NCBI GenBank assembly: GCA_030591685.1
Contig: JAUVAX010000001.1
Coordinates: 92,873-156,872, forward strand
From: Pseudobdellovibrionaceae bacterium
GTDB taxonomy: Bacteria; Bdellovibrionota; Bdellovibrionia; Bdellovibrionales; UBA1609
Reading direction: 5' to 3'
DNA: 64,000 bases
Both the position numbers and the translations under genes were made by a program. This document shows positions 9,452 to 19,647 of this stretch, one piece after another. The notes under the pieces are model-generated. The model searched no databases, was not told the origin of the DNA, and saw only the letters and a list, made by a program, of their open reading frames with translations. Within the stretch, counting starts at the first letter, position 1, and every line of letters starts with the position of its first letter.

Positions 9452-10753
9452 TTGAGTTCTCTTGTTTCACTTTTAGGTATATTTGTATTTATCGGGTTTA
9501 GCTACTTACTCTCTTCACACCGCAAACAAGTTGATAAAAGAGTGATTATTAATGGCCTCGCCCTACAGTTTGCACTCGCTATATTAGTTTTAGGTATTCC
9601 TGCGATACATTTTAATGGGCCTTTGCAGTTTTTACTACAGTGGGCCAATGTGTTTTTTTTAAGTATTCTTAGTTTTACTGAGCAGGGCACAAATTTTTTA
9701 CTGGGCCCTTTTTCAAGTCGAGAAACATATGGGTTTGTGTTTGCCATACATGCTTTGCCGACTATTATATTTTTCTCTTCATTAATGGCCGTTCTCTATC
9801 ATTTAAATATTATGCAAAAAATTGTAAAAGCATTAGCTTTTGTAATGTTTAAAATATTAAGGACCAGTGGTGCTGAATCTTTAGCTATGGCGGCCAATGT
9901 TTTTATCGGACAAACTGAGGCGCCTATTGTTGTACGCCCCTACGTAAAAAACATGACAAAGTCTGAGCTAATGACCCTTATGACGGGCGGTATGGCGACC
10001 ATCGCAGGGAGTGTGCTCGCGGCCTTTGTAGGCCTGTTACAGTTTAAAATCCCAAATATTGCGGGGCATTTACTGACGGCCTCTGTTATGTCTGCTCCCG
10101 CTGCCTTTTTATTTTCTAAAATTATATATCCTGAAACAGAAACCCCACTGACTTTACAAAAAATACCTGACGAACTCCCAGAGCAAAAATCTGTAAACAT
10201 TATTGAGGCCGCCGCCAAGGGCGCCAGCAGCGGGATGAAAATGGCTATAAATGTGGCCGCCATGCTTTTGGCTTTTATAGCCTTAATTGCCACATTAAAT
10301 GGAGTGTTAGGTTACTTTGGCGAACTCATTAACTTTAACTCATGGGGCAGGGATCTTATCCCGGAGGCCTTTATAAGCCGTGGACAGGCTGGGTTGAGCT
10401 TACAACTGATGTTCTCTTGGGTGTTCGCCCCTGTGGCTTGGCTTATGGGAATACCCTGGTCGGACTGTTTTACGGCAGGGGCTTTACTTGGTGAAAAAAT
10501 AGTTATTAATGAGTTTGTCGCCTATGTCCACCTGAGCGAGTTGACAGAGCAACTCTCTGAGCGATCTCTTATTATTTTATCTTATGCCCTTTGTGGATTT
10601 GCAAACTTTTCGAGCATAGCAATACAAATTGGCGGCATTGGGGAGTTAGCCCCATCAAGAAAATCTGAGTTGGCACAATTTGGAATCAAAGCAATGATTG
10701 GCGGTAGCCTTGCTGCCTTCACAACAGCAAGTATTGTTAGTTTGTTTATTTAA
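9452..10753 (+). CDS. nupC: NupC/CNT-family nucleoside transporter
   Basis: CNT-family features (VFIGQTEAPIVVRPYVKNMTKSELMTLMTGGMATIAGSVLAAFVG, GFANFSSIAIQIGGIGELAP); TTG start. Confidence 0.9.
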   Translation: MSSLVSLLGIFVFIGFSYLLSSHRKQVDKRVIINGLALQFALAILVLGIPAIHFNGPLQFLLQWANVFFLSILSFTEQGTNFLLGPFSSRETYGFVFAIHALPTIIFFSSLMAVLYHLNIMQKIVKALAFVMFKILRTSGAESLAMAANVFIGQTEAPIVVRPYVKNMTKSELMTLMTGGMATIAGSVLAAFVGLLQFKIPNIAGHLLTASVMSAPAAFLFSKIIYPETETPLTLQKIPDELPEQKSVNIIEAAAKGASSGMKMAINVAAMLLAFIALIATLNGVLGYFGELINFNSWGRDLIPEAFISRGQAGLSLQLMFSWVFAPVAWLMGIPWSDCFTAGALLGEKIVINEFVAYVHLSELTEQLSERSLIILSYALCGFANFSSIAIQIGGIGELAPSRKSELAQFGIKAMIGGSLAAFTTASIVSLFI

Positions 10754-10814
10754 TTTATATTTTTTATCAGCTGACGCTTTAACTTTTTAAATCAAGCTCG
10801 CACTACAATATACA

Positions 10815-11336
10815 TTAACTCTTAATTGGTAGTTTAATAATTTGAATTTGTAACAACTTATATACGGCTACAAAAGAGAAAAAGTAAAGAGTCGTCGAAG
10901 TAAGAGTGTTGTTATAAAATAAAAGGCCTGCGACATAACAATCAATGAGGCCTTGAAATGATTTAGAGTACAATGAAGTTAAAGCCCAAACCCCAAAGTT
11001 AGTTACAAGAAAAAATAATGACGAGGCTAGGAAGCTCACCGCAATGGATTTTACTGCAAACCACTTAGAGCCCTTTAAAAAAGACGACAATAACGGCATG
11101 AGTCCTACTGCTAAGTAAACGACTAAGCTTGTGCTATGAAACCCTAAAAATAAATCGGTAAACACCATGGCAGCAACGACTGGCCACCAGGATTTTTTAA
11201 ACTCACCCAGTGCGTACCCTGAGAAGAGCCCTAATGCTAAAATGGGAGTAAAGTTCACCGGGTGAGGGAGTAGGCGTGTCAGAGAAAAAACAAACACCAT
11301 TAACGCTATGACAAATACATTATTTACGGGCTTCAT
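10815..11336 (-). CDS. integral membrane protein, DUF6580-like
   Basis: Multi-TM; RLLPHPVNFTPILALGLFSGYALG...WPVVAAMVFTDLFLGFH typical of the family. Confidence 0.7.
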   Translation of the reverse strand: MKPVNNVFVIALMVFVFSLTRLLPHPVNFTPILALGLFSGYALGEFKKSWWPVVAAMVFTDLFLGFHSTSLVVYLAVGLMPLLSSFLKGSKWFAVKSIAVSFLASSLFFLVTNFGVWALTSLYSKSFQGLIDCYVAGLLFYNNTLTSTTLYFFSFVAVYKLLQIQIIKLPIKS

Positions 11337-11522
11337 ACTAAGCTCCCTTTATTAAAAAGCCCTGAGAATTTATCAAGTTACTCCCCTGCCGTCACTTGGT
11401 AATTTACTATGGGTTTGCTCGCCGCATCATTGGTTTTAAATTTTGATTCCCTCTTTGAAATCAAGTGGTTATGTTACACACCTATTGTCTTCCCAAGCTA
11501 AGTCACCTTAAGGAGCCTTTAC

Positions 11523-12263
11523 ATGTACAAACTCGTCTTACTCAGACACGGAGAAAGCCAGTGGAACAAGGAAAACCGCTTCACGGGCTGGGTGGATGTT
11601 GATTTATCTGAAAACGGAATCAAAGAGGCTCTAGAGGGTGCTGAGTTACTTAAAGCCTCAGGCTTTAAGTTTGATATCGCCTACACCTCTGTTTTAAAGC
11701 GCGCCATTAGAACCCTATGGTTAACATTAGACCCGTTAGATCTTATGTGGATACCTGTGATACGCTCATGGAGACTTAACGAAAGACATTACGGAGCCCT
11801 TCAAGGGCTTAATAAATCTGAGACTAGCGAAAAGTATGGAGAAGATCAGGTTTTCACATGGAGGCGGTCTTATGACATCCCCCCTCCGGAGCTCCCCGTA
11901 GAAGACAAAGAGCACCCCTCCCATGAGGCTCGGTATAAAAATATTCCAGCCAGTGAACTCCCAAGCTCTGAAGCTCTCCTGCAGTGTAAGAACAGAGTTT
12001 TACCTATTTGGGAATCCGACATTGCCCCAGCGATTAAATCTGGTCAGCGGGTACTTATAACAGCTCACGGAAACTCTTTAAGAGCGCTTGTTAAACATCT
12101 TGATAATATTTCTGATGATGAGATCTCAAAAGTTAATATCCCCACCGCCACCCCCCTTGTTTATGAGCTCGACGAAAACCTAAAGCCCATAAAACACTAT
12201 TATTTAGGTGACCCTCTTGAAGCCAAAAAAAAAGCTCAAGCCGTAGCCAATCAGGCTAAATAA
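11523..12263 (+). CDS. gpmA: 2,3-bisphosphoglycerate-dependent phosphoglycerate mutase
   Basis: [68 protein letters not shown]. Confidence 0.97.
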   Translation: MYKLVLLRHGESQWNKENRFTGWVDVDLSENGIKEALEGAELLKASGFKFDIAYTSVLKRAIRTLWLTLDPLDLMWIPVIRSWRLNERHYGALQGLNKSETSEKYGEDQVFTWRRSYDIPPPELPVEDKEHPSHEARYKNIPASELPSSEALLQCKNRVLPIWESDIAPAIKSGQRVLITAHGNSLRALVKHLDNISDDEISKVNIPTATPLVYELDENLKPIKHYYLGDPLEAKKKAQAVANQAK

Positions 12264-12420
12264 TAAGTAAAACCTCGACTTGAGTTGTGGCCTAGCCCCT
12301 TCACCAGCACAGACCTTTTTATTAACAAGCAACCTAAAGTAAATGAGCTATAGCTATTTTAAGTAATTTTAATTATTCTATCATTGGTCTCAAACATTAA
12401 TAATTACGGAGAACTTTTTT

Positions 12421-14109
12421 ATGGAAAAAATTTGGCTAAAAAATTACCCCAAAGGTATACCTGAAAATATACATGTTGAGTTTTCTTCTTTACGAGATGC
12501 TATAGAGCATTCTTTTAACAAATACTCTGATTTAAAAGCGTACACATGTATGGGTGTGAGTCTTACTTATAAGCAAGTCGATCAACTCTCTGCACAGTTT
12601 GCCTCTTATTTGCAAAACCATACAAATTTAAAAAAAGGGGATGCCATAGCCCTACAAATGCCCAATATTTTACAGTTCCCTATTGCTTTATTTGGAGCTC
12701 TTAGGGCCGGCCTTAAAGTTGTAAACACAAACCCTCTTTATACTCAAAGGGAAATGGCTCACCAATTCAAAGACTCTGAAGCCAAGGCCATTGTTATTGT
12801 TTCTAACTTTGCTTCAAAACTAGAGGATGTAATCAAGGACACAAAAATTGAAACCGTGATTATAACTGACCTTGGAGATTTACTCGGCTTCCCTAAGTCA
12901 ATGATCGTAAATAATGTTGTTAAGTATGTCAAAAAAATGGTGCCCAAGTACTCCCTACCAAAGGCTCTTAAATTTAACGAGTGTCTAAAAAAGGGGGCGT
13001 TACAGCCCTTTCAAGCTGTAGCTATTGATAAAAAAGACATCGCTTTTTTACAGTACACAGGGGGGACGACAGGACTTTCTAAAGGAGCCATGCTCACCCA
13101 CGAAAACGCCTTAGCAAATATGACTCAAATTATTTCTTGGATGAAGTCTTCACTAAAAGAGCGTGAAGAGGTGGTGATAACTCCCCTGCCTTTGTACCAT
13201 ATTTTTTCTCTCACGGTGAACTGCCTCTCTATGATGTATTACGGTGCTGAGTCTATACTCATTACAAACCCAAGAGATATTAAGGGTTTTTTAGCCACGC
13301 TTAAAAATTCTCGCCTCACCGTGTTCACAGGGCTTAATACGCTTTTTAATGCGATGATGAATCATGAAGATTTTAGCTCTGTTGACTGGTCCTCACTTAA
13401 AGTTTCTGTGGCCGGTGGAATGGCCATGCAAACCTCAGTTTCTAAAAGGTGGGAGGAGCTTACAGGGTGTCGAATCTCTGAAGGTTATGGACTTACAGAG
13501 TCCTCCCCTGTTATATGCGTTAACCCATTAGGAATGGCCGGGCACTATGGGTCTATTGGCCTGCCGGTGCCCTCTACTGACGTCAAAATCTGTACAGATG
13601 AAGGCGAAGAAGTACCAATAGGCCAAGAGGGAGAGCTCTTTGCTAAAGGACCACAAGTTATGCTCGGGTACTGGAAGCAACCCGAGGAGACTTCAAAAGT
13701 ACTCACCCCTGATGGATGGTTAAAAACAGGCGACATGGCAGTGTGTGATAGCGATGGTTTTTTTAAAATTGTAGACCGAAAAAAAGATATGATTTTAGTC
13801 TCTGGTTTTAATGTTTACCCCAATGAAGTGGAAGATGTAGTGGCCCACATGAATGGCGTCAGCGAAGTGGCTGCCATAGGCGTCCCCCATGATAAATCAG
13901 GCGAGGCTGTCAAAATATTTGTTGTTAAAAATGATGACGACATCTCCGTTGAACAAATCATCAAACACTGTAAAACTAATTTAGCCGGATACAAGGTACC
14001 CAAGCAAATTGAGTTCAGAGATGAGCTGCCTAAAACAAATGTCGGCAAAATACTACGCCGTGAACTGCGAGATTCTGAGAAAAGCTCTCCAAAGCAGAAA
14101 GCTTTATAA
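12421..14109 (+). CDS. fadD: long-chain fatty acid-CoA ligase
   Basis: AMP-binding motif LQYTGGTTGLSKGAMLTHEN; GYGLTESSPVICVNP; DGWLKTGDMAVCDSDGFFKIVDRKKDMILVSGFNVYPNEVE. Confidence 0.95.
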   Translation: MEKIWLKNYPKGIPENIHVEFSSLRDAIEHSFNKYSDLKAYTCMGVSLTYKQVDQLSAQFASYLQNHTNLKKGDAIALQMPNILQFPIALFGALRAGLKVVNTNPLYTQREMAHQFKDSEAKAIVIVSNFASKLEDVIKDTKIETVIITDLGDLLGFPKSMIVNNVVKYVKKMVPKYSLPKALKFNECLKKGALQPFQAVAIDKKDIAFLQYTGGTTGLSKGAMLTHENALANMTQIISWMKSSLKEREEVVITPLPLYHIFSLTVNCLSMMYYGAESILITNPRDIKGFLATLKNSRLTVFTGLNTLFNAMMNHEDFSSVDWSSLKVSVAGGMAMQTSVSKRWEELTGCRISEGYGLTESSPVICVNPLGMAGHYGSIGLPVPSTDVKICTDEGEEVPIGQEGELFAKGPQVMLGYWKQPEETSKVLTPDGWLKTGDMAVCDSDGFFKIVDRKKDMILVSGFNVYPNEVEDVVAHMNGVSEVAAIGVPHDKSGEAVKIFVVKNDDDISVEQIIKHCKTNLAGYKVPKQIEFRDELPKTNVGKILRRELRDSEKSSPKQKAL

Positions 14110-14229
14110 TAGCAACTCTCCCCCTTCCAAAGCCCCTTGAAATAAAGACCAACCAAGCCATTGGGCGGTCTTAGTTGCTAGACGGCCACATATGTTGTCG
14201 TACCGCCATATTTAATATATTATAAAACA

Positions 14230-15630
14230 ATGAAACAACAAAACCAATCGACCCCTCTTTCAAAAGCTCTAAGAATAAATTCAGACGACGAACAATATGG
14301 AACTTTTGCTGAAATCGGGGCTGGCCAAGAGGTAGCTCGTCACTTTTTTTTAGCTGGTCGGGCTTCACACACAATTGCAAAAACCATGTCGGCCTATGAC
14401 ATGACTTTTAGTGATGAAATTTATGGCCGCGAAGACAGTGGTCGTTATGTTGTTGAATCACGACTTTTAAAAATGCTCGACAAAGAATACAACCTACTAG
14501 ACGAGAGACTGAGCCCTGCCCGAGGTGATAGTACTTGTTTTTTCGCCTTTGCCAACACCGTTTCTACAAGCTCTGTGTCTCATGGGGGGCGATGCCATGG
14601 CTGGATGGGCATTCGCTTTCAAAGCCACCCTAAAGAACCACCAAATGATATTATTTTACACGTGAACCTCTTAGATCACTTTCGCCTACAGCAGCAAGAG
14701 GCTCTTGGGATTTTAGGTGTAAACTTAGTTCATGCCAGCCTTTATAATAATAAGTCCCCCGAGGCTTTTGTGAGTGAACTTATTGACAGCCTTGCCCTTG
14801 AGCGAATTGATGTGGACTTGATACGATTTAACGGGCCAGCACTTAAAGACGTTGATAATCGTATTTTAAACCTTGAGTTATTAAAACAAAAACTCACCTC
14901 TGCAATTATGTTTGACTCTAAGGGCGAGATCATTCAGCCCGGTGAACACCTCTACGGGTCCCCTGTCCTTATTCAGCGAGGGACTTTTAGACCTCTCACT
15001 AAAACTAACCTAAGTCTCACTAAACACGCCCTTAAGCAAATGAATGCGGAAGAACAGCTCCCCTGCAAGCCCTTAGTATTAATGGAAATGTCTATGGACT
15101 CGCTAAAAAAAGGGGCCGAGGTGGACTCCCAAGACTTTATAAACAGAGTCGATACCATTACGGCTGTTGGACACAATGTTCTTATATCTAATCTTTACCT
15201 TTTTTATGAGTTAAAATCTTATATACGTCAAAGCACCACGGAGCCCATACACATGGTTATGGGTGCTGGCCACTTAAGTAAATTATTTGACGAAGAGTAT
15301 TATAAAAACTTAAATGGCGGTACTCTTGAGGCCTTTGCAAAACTTTTTGATAGTAAAACTAAACTCTATATATATCCTTTTAAAACTGAGGATATCTGTT
15401 TAAATACAAAAAGCTTTTTCCCTGACCCTTCGCTCACCCACTTATACCAGCACCTCACAGCCAACAAGAGCATTGTTGATATTTTAAATTGCGATGACAT
15501 AGACACAAGTCTTAGCTCTTCAGATATTAGGCCGCTTCTTGAAAAGGGCGACCCTCAGTGGGAAAGCCTAGTCCCCGAAGAGGTTAAAAATATAATTAAG
15601 AAAAAACAAATCTTCGGATATAAAAAGTGA
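14230..15630 (+). CDS. conserved hypothetical protein (466 aa)
   Basis: Long ORF with normal coding character; family not confidently recognised. Confidence 0.6.
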   Translation: MKQQNQSTPLSKALRINSDDEQYGTFAEIGAGQEVARHFFLAGRASHTIAKTMSAYDMTFSDEIYGREDSGRYVVESRLLKMLDKEYNLLDERLSPARGDSTCFFAFANTVSTSSVSHGGRCHGWMGIRFQSHPKEPPNDIILHVNLLDHFRLQQQEALGILGVNLVHASLYNNKSPEAFVSELIDSLALERIDVDLIRFNGPALKDVDNRILNLELLKQKLTSAIMFDSKGEIIQPGEHLYGSPVLIQRGTFRPLTKTNLSLTKHALKQMNAEEQLPCKPLVLMEMSMDSLKKGAEVDSQDFINRVDTITAVGHNVLISNLYLFYELKSYIRQSTTEPIHMVMGAGHLSKLFDEEYYKNLNGGTLEAFAKLFDSKTKLYIYPFKTEDICLNTKSFFPDPSLTHLYQHLTANKSIVDILNCDDIDTSLSSSDIRPLLEKGDPQWESLVPEEVKNIIKKKQIFGYKK

Positions 15631-16370
15631 TAAACCAGCTTAAGTACATTGTTTTTGCCCTAGTTACAATTTTTACGTTTACACTAATGGCCGAATCAAG
15701 CGACATCAGCCTTTCACAAGAAATTCATAAAAAACGCTCTAAACATTATGATGACATACTGAATGTTTTTAAAAAATTTAATATAAACCCAGAAAAAATA
15801 AATAAATTATTGTTTGATGGCAGTAAAACGAGTGTCAGTGAGTATTTAAAAGAGCTCAGCGGTCAGGCTAAAAACTTAAAACACCAAAGGGATACCAGCG
15901 AAAACAAAGAGCAAATTGATCTGGCGATGACTGAAGTTCTTTCACTCATGAGAGCTAAAATTTATCAATCTGAAATCGACCAAGAAAAGGTCGACAACAT
16001 GCCGGAGTGGGCAAAAAAAATATTTTCTAAACATGTCTTCCCACTTGGTAAAAACATAATGATGGTGGTTATGAGAAAGGATGTCATCACGTCTTCTATT
16101 GACCTTTACACTAACCCTCGTCTTTCACGAGTCCTTTATAGTCAATTAATTTTATTGTTTTTTATTATAGTCTATAAGTTCTATCGACGGCGGTATTATA
16201 AGGATTTATTTTTTAAAAGGCTGTTTATCAATGTGGGGCTTTCAGTTTTACTTTTTGTAGGGTCTGCTTTTGTGCTGCCGAGCCTTCTGGTCGGTAAGCC
16301 TTATATAGATTTTATTTCAGCCTTGTCAACGTCAGCATATATACAAATTAACGATGAAAACAATTTTTAG
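15627..16370 (+). CDS. hypothetical membrane protein with signal peptide and C-terminal TM helices
   Basis: Signal-like N-terminus, two C-terminal hydrophobic segments; 4-nt overlap with upstream gene. Confidence 0.6.
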   Translation: MINQLKYIVFALVTIFTFTLMAESSDISLSQEIHKKRSKHYDDILNVFKKFNINPEKINKLLFDGSKTSVSEYLKELSGQAKNLKHQRDTSENKEQIDLAMTEVLSLMRAKIYQSEIDQEKVDNMPEWAKKIFSKHVFPLGKNIMMVVMRKDVITSSIDLYTNPRLSRVLYSQLILLFFIIVYKFYRRRYYKDLFFKRLFINVGLSVLLFVGSAFVLPSLLVGKPYIDFISALSTSAYIQINDENNF

Positions 16371-16372
16371 GT

Positions 16373-17902
16373 TCAATTTAAAAGACTCACTAAACACTGT
16401 ACCATTTGCCCACTAGCTCCTGGCTCTAAAAGGGCCCCTTTAGGTGTGTCAGCCCATGCATAAATATCTAAATGGGCCCAGGGGACGTCTTGAACAAACT
16501 CTTGTAAAAATAAACCCGCCGTAATAGCTCCGCCAAAAGCAGAGGAGGCACAATTTGTCATGTCGGCCACTGTAGAATGAAGCGCTCCTTTATAGTCTGA
16601 AAAAAGGGGCATTCGCCACACTCTTTCGGAGGTGTTTTCGGAGGCCTTTTGAATTTTTAGACTTAACCCATCATCATTACTAAAAAGACCGGCCACCTCA
16701 GCCCCTAAGCCGACTTTTATAGCCCCAGTTAATGTGGCCACATCTATTACAAATTTAGGTTTATCTTTTGTACTCTTTGACACAGCAACGTCCAGAGCAT
16801 CGGCGAGCACTAAGCGGCCCTCCGCGTCTGTGTTATGAATTTCGATAGTTTTGCCACTGCGGGCCTGTAAAATATCTCCAGGCACAAATGAAGCCGAACC
16901 CACAACGTTTTCAGCCAGTGGTAGGTACGCATCAAAACTTTGCTTACTTTTATTCATACATAGAGAGAGTGCTGCACCCACAACTGCTGCAGAGCCGCCC
17001 ATGTCTTTTTTCATATTACGCATTCCTGCTGAAGACTTAATATCAGCGCCGCCCGTATCAAAGGTAATACCTTTACCAACTAAGGCAATAGGGGGCTTAC
17101 CCCCACGAGGTCTATATTTAATATGTACAAGAACGGGCTTATTTGGGCTCGAAGCCCCTACGGCAAGTAACAGACCCATTTTTTCTTTTTCAAGTGTGGC
17201 CTCAGACCAAGTGCTCACCTGAACATCTGCGAGGTTTTTAAAAAGTTTATTAATAACCCCTTTATAGGTCTGTGGGTTTAACCAATTGCTCGGTAAATTA
17301 ACCAGGTGACGGGCAACATTAGTGCCCACACCAACGGTTTGTGCATTTTTAATCTGAGAATCTAAAATACGTCCTTTATTTTTAAAAATATAAAATTTGC
17401 AGGCATTACTTTTTTTATGGAGTATTTTTTTAAACTCATACTGTGCTAACTCTAATCCCACTAAAACCCCATGAAGTTGAGTTTGAAGGGCATTTACTAT
17501 TTCGACCCGACAGTGGGTTGGACTTTTAGTTTTTACAAAATTAATTAACATCCCCATTGCGTCCCGCGAAAGGGCATAATCACTGGGCTCAAGTAATCCA
17601 GAGTGAGCTTTTAATGGCTTTGAAGTTAAATACAGAGGCCTTATAACTAAAACATTCTCATCGGCATGAGAAAAGTACTCATAGGGGGACTTAGAGTTGA
17701 TGAGTTTATTTAACTGAGCGTTTGTTAGTGAACCCTTAAACAAACTGGTTAAATCTTTTTTAGATGTCTTAAAAACTATAAAGGCCCTGAGTAAATTATC
17801 AGAGCCCTTTATAGTTTTAGTATTAAACTGAGCCTCTTTTAAAAACGACTGGCTCAGTTGTTGAAACCCACTTTGCCAATTCAATGAATTTAGAGACTTC
17901 AT
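16373..17902 (-). CDS. pepA: M17-family leucyl aminopeptidase
   Basis: VGKGITFDTGGADIKSSAGMRNMKKDMGGSAAV and NTDAEGRLVLADALDVA signatures. Confidence 0.92.
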   Translation of the reverse strand: MKSLNSLNWQSGFQQLSQSFLKEAQFNTKTIKGSDNLLRAFIVFKTSKKDLTSLFKGSLTNAQLNKLINSKSPYEYFSHADENVLVIRPLYLTSKPLKAHSGLLEPSDYALSRDAMGMLINFVKTKSPTHCRVEIVNALQTQLHGVLVGLELAQYEFKKILHKKSNACKFYIFKNKGRILDSQIKNAQTVGVGTNVARHLVNLPSNWLNPQTYKGVINKLFKNLADVQVSTWSEATLEKEKMGLLLAVGASSPNKPVLVHIKYRPRGGKPPIALVGKGITFDTGGADIKSSAGMRNMKKDMGGSAAVVGAALSLCMNKSKQSFDAYLPLAENVVGSASFVPGDILQARSGKTIEIHNTDAEGRLVLADALDVAVSKSTKDKPKFVIDVATLTGAIKVGLGAEVAGLFSNDDGLSLKIQKASENTSERVWRMPLFSDYKGALHSTVADMTNCASSAFGGAITAGLFLQEFVQDVPWAHLDIYAWADTPKGALLEPGASGQMVQCLVSLLN

Positions 17903-17924
17903 GGGACCTCAATTATTTAATGGT

Positions 17925-18635
17925 TTATTTTTTTAAAATCTCTAACAACTCAACTTCAAATACTAATACTGAGTTTGGTGGTATTTTTGGGCGACCTTGC
18001 TCACCGTAGGCTAGGCCAGAGGGTATGAAAAGCTCCCACTTGCCGCCCTCTTTCATAAGGGTTAATGCTTCTTGCCAGCCCTTAATAACGCCATTCACAG
18101 GGAACTCAGCAGGCTTGTTACGCTTATAAGAACTATCAAACTCTGAACCATCAATTAATGTACCCTTATAATGAACCTTAACTTTTGATTTAGACTTAGG
18201 TTTTTTACCTGTCCCTTTTTTTAATACACGGTACTGAAGCCCTGACTTAGTGACCTTTATCCCGTCTTTTGCTTTATTTTCGTCTAAGAATTTTTGACCA
18301 ATACCTACGTTCTTTTTGGCTTCTTCTTTCATTTCAGCCATTTTTTTGGTTCGCTTTTCCATCATGGTCTTTTGTAGGTTCATCATGGCTGCCTGCATGT
18401 CTTCTTTAGTCATGCGTGAGTCTTTACCTGTGATGGCCTCTTCTACGGACTGAGCGACCATTTTTGCATCGACATCAATACCCTGTTGTTTAATGTTTTG
18501 ACCAATTTGTTGCCCAATAGCATAAGATACTTTTTGAACATCTGACTTAGGGTCTTGCTTGCAACCCACAACTAGTAACATTGCTACAGCTGTTAAGGGT
18601 AAAAAATACGATGAATTTCTCATAGACGACTCCAT
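17925..18635 (-). CDS. fkpA: FKBP-type peptidyl-prolyl isomerase lipoprotein (FkpA/Mip-like)
   Basis: Lipobox LVVGC; FKBP domain VKVHYKGTLIDGSEFDSSYKRNKPAEFPVNGVIKGWQEAL...IPSGLAYGEQG. Confidence 0.93.
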   Translation of the reverse strand: MESSMRNSSYFLPLTAVAMLLVVGCKQDPKSDVQKVSYAIGQQIGQNIKQQGIDVDAKMVAQSVEEAITGKDSRMTKEDMQAAMMNLQKTMMEKRTKKMAEMKEEAKKNVGIGQKFLDENKAKDGIKVTKSGLQYRVLKKGTGKKPKSKSKVKVHYKGTLIDGSEFDSSYKRNKPAEFPVNGVIKGWQEALTLMKEGGKWELFIPSGLAYGEQGRPKIPPNSVLVFEVELLEILKK

Positions 18636-18728
18636 TACTTTAGTTAATTAAACGAAAAAATACTTTAACATTACCTACTTTAACCGCAACTTATTTTTTT
18701 GGCCGGCCTGGCGATGCGCCACAGCATT

Positions 18729-19580
18729 TCACAAAAGCTTTACTCTTGTTTTTTCATTCTCTGGCAGGCGCTGGTTCATTATCTCCAAGACCTGCGCTCT
18801 TCGATACTTTGTTGAGTTATGGGTTAATATAATGAGCTCACTTTTAATGTCAGGCAAAGCCTCTAGGACCTCGTCAAAATGTATATGGCCCCATTTTTTA
18901 GCTCGCTCTACGGGGCGCGTGTCGTCAAAATAAGTGCACTCCATAAGCAAAACCTTTGATTGCTTAACTTCGGGGCTTAGGCTTAGAAATTCAATTTCTG
19001 TATCCCCTGTAAACGACAGCAAAGGCGATTCAAAAGGAGCATCCACCGATGCACCACTTAGTTTTTTTTCTCTAATTTGATCTTGAGTGAGCTCTTTAAA
19101 TTCGGGTTTTAATTTTTTACCCTTCTGGTAAATAGTATACCCTTGAGAGGGTATTCGATGCTTTGTCGCAAAGGGCTTGAAGAAGTAATCTTTTGAAATA
19201 TCATATTTTTGACCAATGCATGCCGGGATAAGGAGGTGCTGACAGTCGAACTCTTCGATCTCTTTCCAGATATCTAAAATTTTTTTCATAGGGGCCATTA
19301 AGGCTTCGGGTAAAAACATTTCAGCCGGCGGGAGGCCCAGCAAGGACCTTTGAGAGGTAATATAAGGCAATCCTCCGGCGTGATCCATATGTCCGTGTGT
19401 AATTAAAAACTGTCGCATGTGATAGCTAAAGGGCCACCCCTGTGCCACGTCCATGCAAAGTTTTAGTTCGGGCACAATAAAGCATGTCCCCGTGCCCGCT
19501 TGCGATAGACCCTTTAAAGATAGGTTTTTAAACTTAAACGTTGCTAACTCTCTCATGGAGGTATTCTTAACGATAATCAT
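18729..19580 (-). CDS. MBL-fold hydrolase, ribonuclease Z-like
   Basis: ITHGHMDHAGGLPYI, SFTGDTEIEFL, LLMECTYFDD, ILTHNSTKYR. Confidence 0.8.
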   Translation of the reverse strand: MIIVKNTSMRELATFKFKNLSLKGLSQAGTGTCFIVPELKLCMDVAQGWPFSYHMRQFLITHGHMDHAGGLPYITSQRSLLGLPPAEMFLPEALMAPMKKILDIWKEIEEFDCQHLLIPACIGQKYDISKDYFFKPFATKHRIPSQGYTIYQKGKKLKPEFKELTQDQIREKKLSGASVDAPFESPLLSFTGDTEIEFLSLSPEVKQSKVLLMECTYFDDTRPVERAKKWGHIHFDEVLEALPDIKSELIILTHNSTKYRRAQVLEIMNQRLPENEKTRVKLL

Positions 19581-19647
19581 TTAAAATTCTAGTTTTTTTA
19601 GAACTCTTTTGATTGATTGCACCTGAAACTCAGTATAGTTTATACCA

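Noticed and set aside
16851-17222. Plus-strand 123-aa ORF inside pepA
   Set aside because: Antisense shadow ORF of a conserved aminopeptidase.
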